14,482 bases of DNA. It comes from Candidatus Nomurabacteria bacterium (GTDB lineage Bacteria > Patescibacteriota > Minisyncoccia > Phycocordibacterales > UBA918). A program made the translations under genes and the position numbers. The stretch spans positions 1 to 14,482 of the forward strand of contig CALRHO010000015.1 in the NCBI GenBank assembly GCA_943359405.1. The letters are read 5' to 3'. The notes under the pieces are model-generated. The model did no database searches. It saw only the letters and a list, made by a program, of their open reading frames with translations, and was not told where the DNA came from. This document shows, piece after piece, positions 11,803 to 14,482 of this stretch. Each line of letters begins with the position of its first letter. Positions within the stretch are counted from its first letter, which is position 1.

Positions 11803-11825
11803 CAGAATAGGGATCGAACAATCTC
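11803..11825 (-). other. tRNA 3'-tail-like fragment
   Basis: On the minus strand GTTCGATCCCTATTCTGCCA then GCA: a T-loop, T-stem half and acceptor strand like the end of tRNA-Gln (TCCGCCAGCA), but no 5' half of a tRNA can be folded upstream. Either a tRNA remnant or an attachment-site scar. Confidence 0.5.
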
Positions 11826-11865
11826 GATGCCAACTCTGTCCTATGTAGTCTGGCTCCTAAATTTG

Positions 11866-11936
11866 TTGCGGGGCCCGGAATCGAACCGGGGTCTGGAGGT
11901 TATGAGCCTCCCGAGGTACCTCTCCTCTACCCCGCT
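11866..11936 (-). tRNA. tRNA-Met (CAU), initiator type
   Basis: 71 nt. Aligning U8 places the acceptor as AGCGGGG/CCCCGCA, leaving an unpaired 1-72 position (A with A), as expected for an initiator, where 1-72 is mismatched. The D-stem GAGG/CCTC gives A11-U24, the purine-pyrimidine pair typical of bacterial initiators. Anticodon loop CTCATAA; anticodon stem GGAGG/CCTCC has only two of the three consecutive G-C pairs usually next to the loop. T-loop TTCGATT, A73; CAAC follows, so CCA is incomplete. Confidence 0.82.
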
Positions 11937-11973
11937 ATACCACTGCTACTTCTCTACCATCTTCACGTAGTCC

Positions 11974-12025
11974 AGGGAGGTTATGAGACAAATGATTGCC
12001 TCGCTCGAAACCTCTCCTCTACCCT
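11974..12025 (-). pseudogene. Degenerate partial copy of the initiator tRNA
   Basis: Two blocks of the tRNA recur 38 nt upstream of its 5' end and in the same order: GGGAGGTTATGAG (anticodon arm) and CCTCTCCTCTACCC (D-arm and start of acceptor), but the 18 bases between them do not match and no T-arm is left. A broken duplicate. Confidence 0.55.
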
Positions 12026-12033
12026 ACACTCTA

Positions 12034-12057
12034 CCACGCTACAACTTTTTAGCGTGG
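12034..12057 (-). other. Hairpin downstream of the HEPN-like gene
   Basis: CCACGCT/AGCGTGG, 7-bp stem with a 10-nt loop; no U-tract follows on either strand, so it is a weak terminator candidate at best. Confidence 0.4.
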
Positions 12058-12060
12058 CAC

Positions 12061-12111
12061 TACGGTACACCACATTCGCAGCGCACGCAAGTGCGCGCAT
12101 ACACTACCGTA
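12061..12111 (-). other. Nested palindrome overlapping the stop of the HEPN-like gene
   Basis: Outer arms TACGGTA (12061-12067) and TACCGTA (12105-12111) enclose a perfect GCGCAC-gcaa-GTGCGC hairpin (12081-12096). The stop codon (12106-12104) lies in the outer arm. It may end transcription or protect the 3' end. Confidence 0.5.
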
Positions 12112-12733
12112 CGCCTAACTCATCAAACACCCGCCGATACTGCTTAATGGTATCTTCAGCTAAACGTTTGGTGAGTACAAAATCAGCACCACTATGGGCA
12201 ATTTGGTTCCGTACCTTGTGTGCCTGCCAGGCATCGTCAAGTGATGCGAGTTGTACCGGACTAATACTACGCAACCGTTCACCGAGCGACGCACCGGCAA
12301 AGCCGGCACGCTTAAGATTGTCATCAAGGATAATGTCAGCTTCGATGATTGCAAGTTTCCAATCATTGGGATTATCAGTGGCTATGTGCGCTAACACATC
12401 ACTCAGACGATTATTCCGAGAACCGGTACGATACTGCTCATCATACATTTCTTCTGATTTAGCAATAATCTCGTCTTGTAGTTCTTCGAGTTGTCCTTTA
12501 CGAATCGACGCATAGACGTACAGATATAGACAAACACCAGCAGCTATATACGCCAACACTGCGTATATTGACCACAGCATTTCTAAAATCCCTGCAATAC
12601 TAGCCACCCCACCAGCTAAGGGGCCGGTACTAAACAGCCACTCAATCAGTGGCGAAAGTAAATCAAAACCAACAACCGGGACTGACGGTGCCCCGGTAGC
12701 GGTGAGGTCAATGGTTGAAGTATGAGGGTCCAT
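12104..12733 (-). CDS. Membrane-anchored protein with HEPN-like RNxxxH motif
   Basis: 209 residues. A hydrophobic N-terminal part (~25-50) and a membrane segment at ~54-76 (LWSIYAVLAYIAAGVCLYLYVYA) are followed by a helical cytosolic domain: KGQLEELQDEIIAKSEEMYDE (79-99), then WKLAIIEADIILDDNL (125-140), LGERLRSI and DAWQAHKVRNQIAHSGADFVLTKRLAEDTIKQYRRVFDEL. Arg175-Asn176-x-x-x-His180 is the polar RNxxxH motif of HEPN domains, many of which are RNases or their inactive relatives. This assignment is by motif and helical context only. It starts 8 nt after gatA and is probably co-transcribed with gatCA. Its fixed link with translation genes would be worth testing. A start at ATG 12733 is favoured by the tight spacing. 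Confidence 0.75.
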   Translation of the reverse strand: MDPHTSTIDLTATGAPSVPVVGFDLLSPLIEWLFSTGPLAGGVASIAGILEMLWSIYAVLAYIAAGVCLYLYVYASIRKGQLEELQDEIIAKSEEMYDEQYRTGSRNNRLSDVLAHIATDNPNDWKLAIIEADIILDDNLKRAGFAGASLGERLRSISPVQLASLDDAWQAHKVRNQIAHSGADFVLTKRLAEDTIKQYRRVFDELGVR

Positions 12734-12741
12734 GGGTCTGC

Positions 12742-14169
12742 TTACGCAGCCAGGCGGTGATCGTACACGTACATACCGATGTCGAGCAGACGCGTATCAG
12801 CACCGAGCGGCGCACTATATTGTACCCCGACCGGGAGCACATCATCGCCACGAGTAACCTCACCCATGGGGAACGAAAGTGCCGGTATACCCGTGAGATT
12901 GACTGGCACCGTAAAGATATCCTGTCGATACATCGAGAGTGGGTCGGCTTGCTCACCAAGCCTAAAGGCCGGGGTCGGTGCCGTTGGGGTAAGAATGATA
13001 TCTACCGAACAAAATACCTGGGCTAGTTCTTCGCGCATTTTTTGCCGTACCAACTCGGCCTTCTTGTAATACGCATCATAGTAGCCCGATGAGAGTACGT
13101 AGGTTCCGAGGAGAATACGACGCTTGACTTCAGGACCAAAACCTTGAGCGCGCGTCTGTTCATAGACGGCGAGCAAGTCATCACCAGGCACTGAAAGGCC
13201 GTACCGCATACCATCGTAACGAGCCAGGTTAGATGACACCTCAGCTGGCATCACGATGTAATACGCGGCAAGACCCTGCTCAAACAGGGGCAATGCAATA
13301 TCCACTATCGTGTGACCAGCGGCTTTGAGTGCGGCACAATGCGCCTCAAAGTGCGCCATCACATCAGGATCAATACCGTCTTTAAGAAACGCTCGCGGAA
13401 TACCAAACGTCAGTGACTCACCTGCCGTATAGCCAGTTACTGGCAGATCGTGAGATGTTGCATCGAGCGGATCACGTCCAGCCATAATCGTATGAACAAG
13501 TTTTGCGTCAGTAACGGTGTGTGTGAGTGGGCCAGCCTGATCAAGCGACGAACCCATAGCAATCAGTCCGGAGCGGGATACTGCACCATACGTAGGTTTA
13601 TAGCCAACCAAACCACAGTAACTAGCAGGCTGACGAATCGAGCCACCGGTATCGGTACCAATAGCAACGGGGACCGCCCCCATAGCTACCGCTGCAGCAC
13701 TTCCGCCCGAAGAACCACCCGGCACACGAGTTCGCGCCAACGGATTGCGCGTGACCCCAAAGGCCGAGTTCTCTGTCGAGCCACCCATTGCAAACTCATC
13801 CATGTTAGTGGCACCAATAAAAATCGCACCGGCTGCACGTAAACGCTCAATAACGGTCGCATCATAACTAGCTATATACTGCGCCAGCATTTTAGAGCCC
13901 GCTGTTGCCCGTTTCCCCTTAATTAAAATATTGTTCTTAATTGCGACCGGAATACCACAGAGTGGCGGCACATCACCCCCTTGAGCATACGCTGCAGTAG
14001 CGACGACGGCGGCGGCTCGAGCATCGTCAGCGTACACGTCAAGAAATGCGTGAACATCTGCATCCTCGGCAGCAATTAGTGCGAGTGCTGCTTCAACTGC
14101 CGCCGTTGGCGTAGTGGTACCCGCAAGAAACTGTTCTCGCAGCGCAGTAACTGAAGCTAACTTATTCAT
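12742..14169 (-). CDS. gatA: Asp-tRNA(Asn)/Glu-tRNA(Gln) amidotransferase subunit A
   Basis: 475 residues, amidase-signature enzyme. It releases ammonia from glutamine (or asparagine) so that GatB can amidate Glu-tRNA(Gln) or Asp-tRNA(Asn). The Ser-cisSer-Lys triad is present: Lys78 (IPVAIKNN), Ser153 (VPGGSSGGSAAAVA) and Ser177 (GTDTGGSIRQPAS); the ATNMDEFAMGGSTENSAFG and LVGYKPTYGAVSRSGLIA blocks are typical of GatA. Length is normal. It overlaps gatC by 8 nt, showing translational coupling, and is followed after 8 nt by the HEPN-like gene. gatB is not in the window. No internal breaks were seen. Confidence 0.97.
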   Translation of the reverse strand: MNKLASVTALREQFLAGTTTPTAAVEAALALIAAEDADVHAFLDVYADDARAAAVVATAAYAQGGDVPPLCGIPVAIKNNILIKGKRATAGSKMLAQYIASYDATVIERLRAAGAIFIGATNMDEFAMGGSTENSAFGVTRNPLARTRVPGGSSGGSAAAVAMGAVPVAIGTDTGGSIRQPASYCGLVGYKPTYGAVSRSGLIAMGSSLDQAGPLTHTVTDAKLVHTIMAGRDPLDATSHDLPVTGYTAGESLTFGIPRAFLKDGIDPDVMAHFEAHCAALKAAGHTIVDIALPLFEQGLAAYYIVMPAEVSSNLARYDGMRYGLSVPGDDLLAVYEQTRAQGFGPEVKRRILLGTYVLSSGYYDAYYKKAELVRQKMREELAQVFCSVDIILTPTAPTPAFRLGEQADPLSMYRQDIFTVPVNLTGIPALSFPMGEVTRGDDVLPVGVQYSAPLGADTRLLDIGMYVYDHRLAA

Positions 14170-14458
14170 CTTGAGAAAGAATCTTCTTAACTTTCATGAA
14201 GCGACCCTCACGTGCCGGCATAGCGATAAGTAAGGTGTCAGTATACGACTCCGGAGCCACTGTCACCTCATCAGCACGAAATATGTTATGTACTGAGCCC
14301 ACCACTGGCTCTCCGATACGATCATCTGCCGCCATCGCATTGACCGCACTGACATACTCCAAAATTGAAGAAATTTCGGTATGAAAGTTATCTAATTCAG
14401 CCGGTGTGAGCGCGACCCGCGAGAGTCGTGCCAGGTGCGCGATTTCTTCTTTGGTCAT
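14162..14458 (-). CDS. gatC: Asp/Glu-tRNA amidotransferase subunit C
   Basis: 98 residues from ATG 14458. GatC is the small subunit that wraps around GatA and stabilises the GatAB complex. The opening MTKEEIAHLARLSRVALTPAELDNF, then ISSILEYVSAVNAM, and the C-terminal LRADEV-like stretch (NIFRADEVT) followed by ...FMKVKKIL are the family hallmarks. In-frame ATGs at 14473 and 14470 would add five or four residues (MMHAR), but the TATGAT hexamer at 14469-14474 overlaps them and stands 10 nt above the ATG at 14458, the same geometry as ftsE and prfB, so the shorter form is chosen. Upstream sequence ends at the window edge, so this choice is provisional. Confidence 0.92.
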   Translation of the reverse strand: MTKEEIAHLARLSRVALTPAELDNFHTEISSILEYVSAVNAMAADDRIGEPVVGSVHNIFRADEVTVAPESYTDTLLIAMPAREGRFMKVKKILSQDE

Positions 14459-14468
14459 ACGTGCGTGC

Positions 14469-14474
14469 ATCATA
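14469..14474 (-). promoter_or_regulatory. -10-like hexamer TATGAT before gatC
   Basis: TATGAT on the minus strand, 10 nt above the chosen gatC ATG. The -35 region would lie beyond the window. Confidence 0.4.
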
Positions 14475-14482
14475 GCAGAGGG

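Overview
The window looks like chromosomal DNA of a small-genome bacterium of the Candidate Phyla Radiation (Patescibacteria, probably a Parcubacteria/Paceibacteria-type lineage). This is inferred from the tightly packed core genes, five of six tRNA genes lacking an encoded CCA, a tRNA interrupted by an intron, short secreted proteins of a kind common in that group, and many genes whose start lies only 5-11 nt below a -10-like hexamer with no Shine-Dalgarno sequence. A release factor 2 gene is present, so UGA should be read as stop. The lineage call rests on gene content, not on a marker phylogeny.

Layout. 1-2570 is accessory: an IS3-type transposase remnant, a REP-associated tyrosine transposase (RAYT) between 20-bp perfect inverted repeats, and two secreted-protein genes with a similar ~65-bp module upstream. 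2569-2816 holds tRNA-Gln followed by an elaborate palindrome built from copies of its own 3' end. 2885-7450 is a core block on the minus strand, in transcription order prfB, ftsE, ftsX, pyrG, MazG-like. 7561-8157 holds two tRNA-Thr genes, the first (GGU) split by a 192-nt group I intron. 8163-9442 is an overlapping three-gene cluster (two membrane proteins and a minimal zincin). 9497-9953 holds tRNA-Met and tRNA-Asp, the latter followed by the same kind of 3'-end palindrome, tandemly repeated. 9976-10650 encodes a sugar-nucleotide-type nucleotidyltransferase. 10791-12060 is again accessory: an orphan gene between near-identical 26-bp direct repeats, a small CxCG protein with an odd start, an initiator-type tRNA and a broken partial copy of it. 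12104-14458 is gatC-gatA plus a membrane protein with a HEPN-like RNxxxH motif.

How they work together. FtsE and FtsX form the division ABC complex; PrfB terminates at UGA/UAA; GatA and GatC are two subunits of the amidotransferase that makes Gln-tRNA and/or Asn-tRNA; PyrG makes CTP; the MazG-like protein probably hydrolyses nucleotides. The most unusual signals are the tRNA 3'-end palindromic modules, which have the same architecture but different sequence at two tRNA loci on opposite strands, and the tRNA-Thr group I intron.
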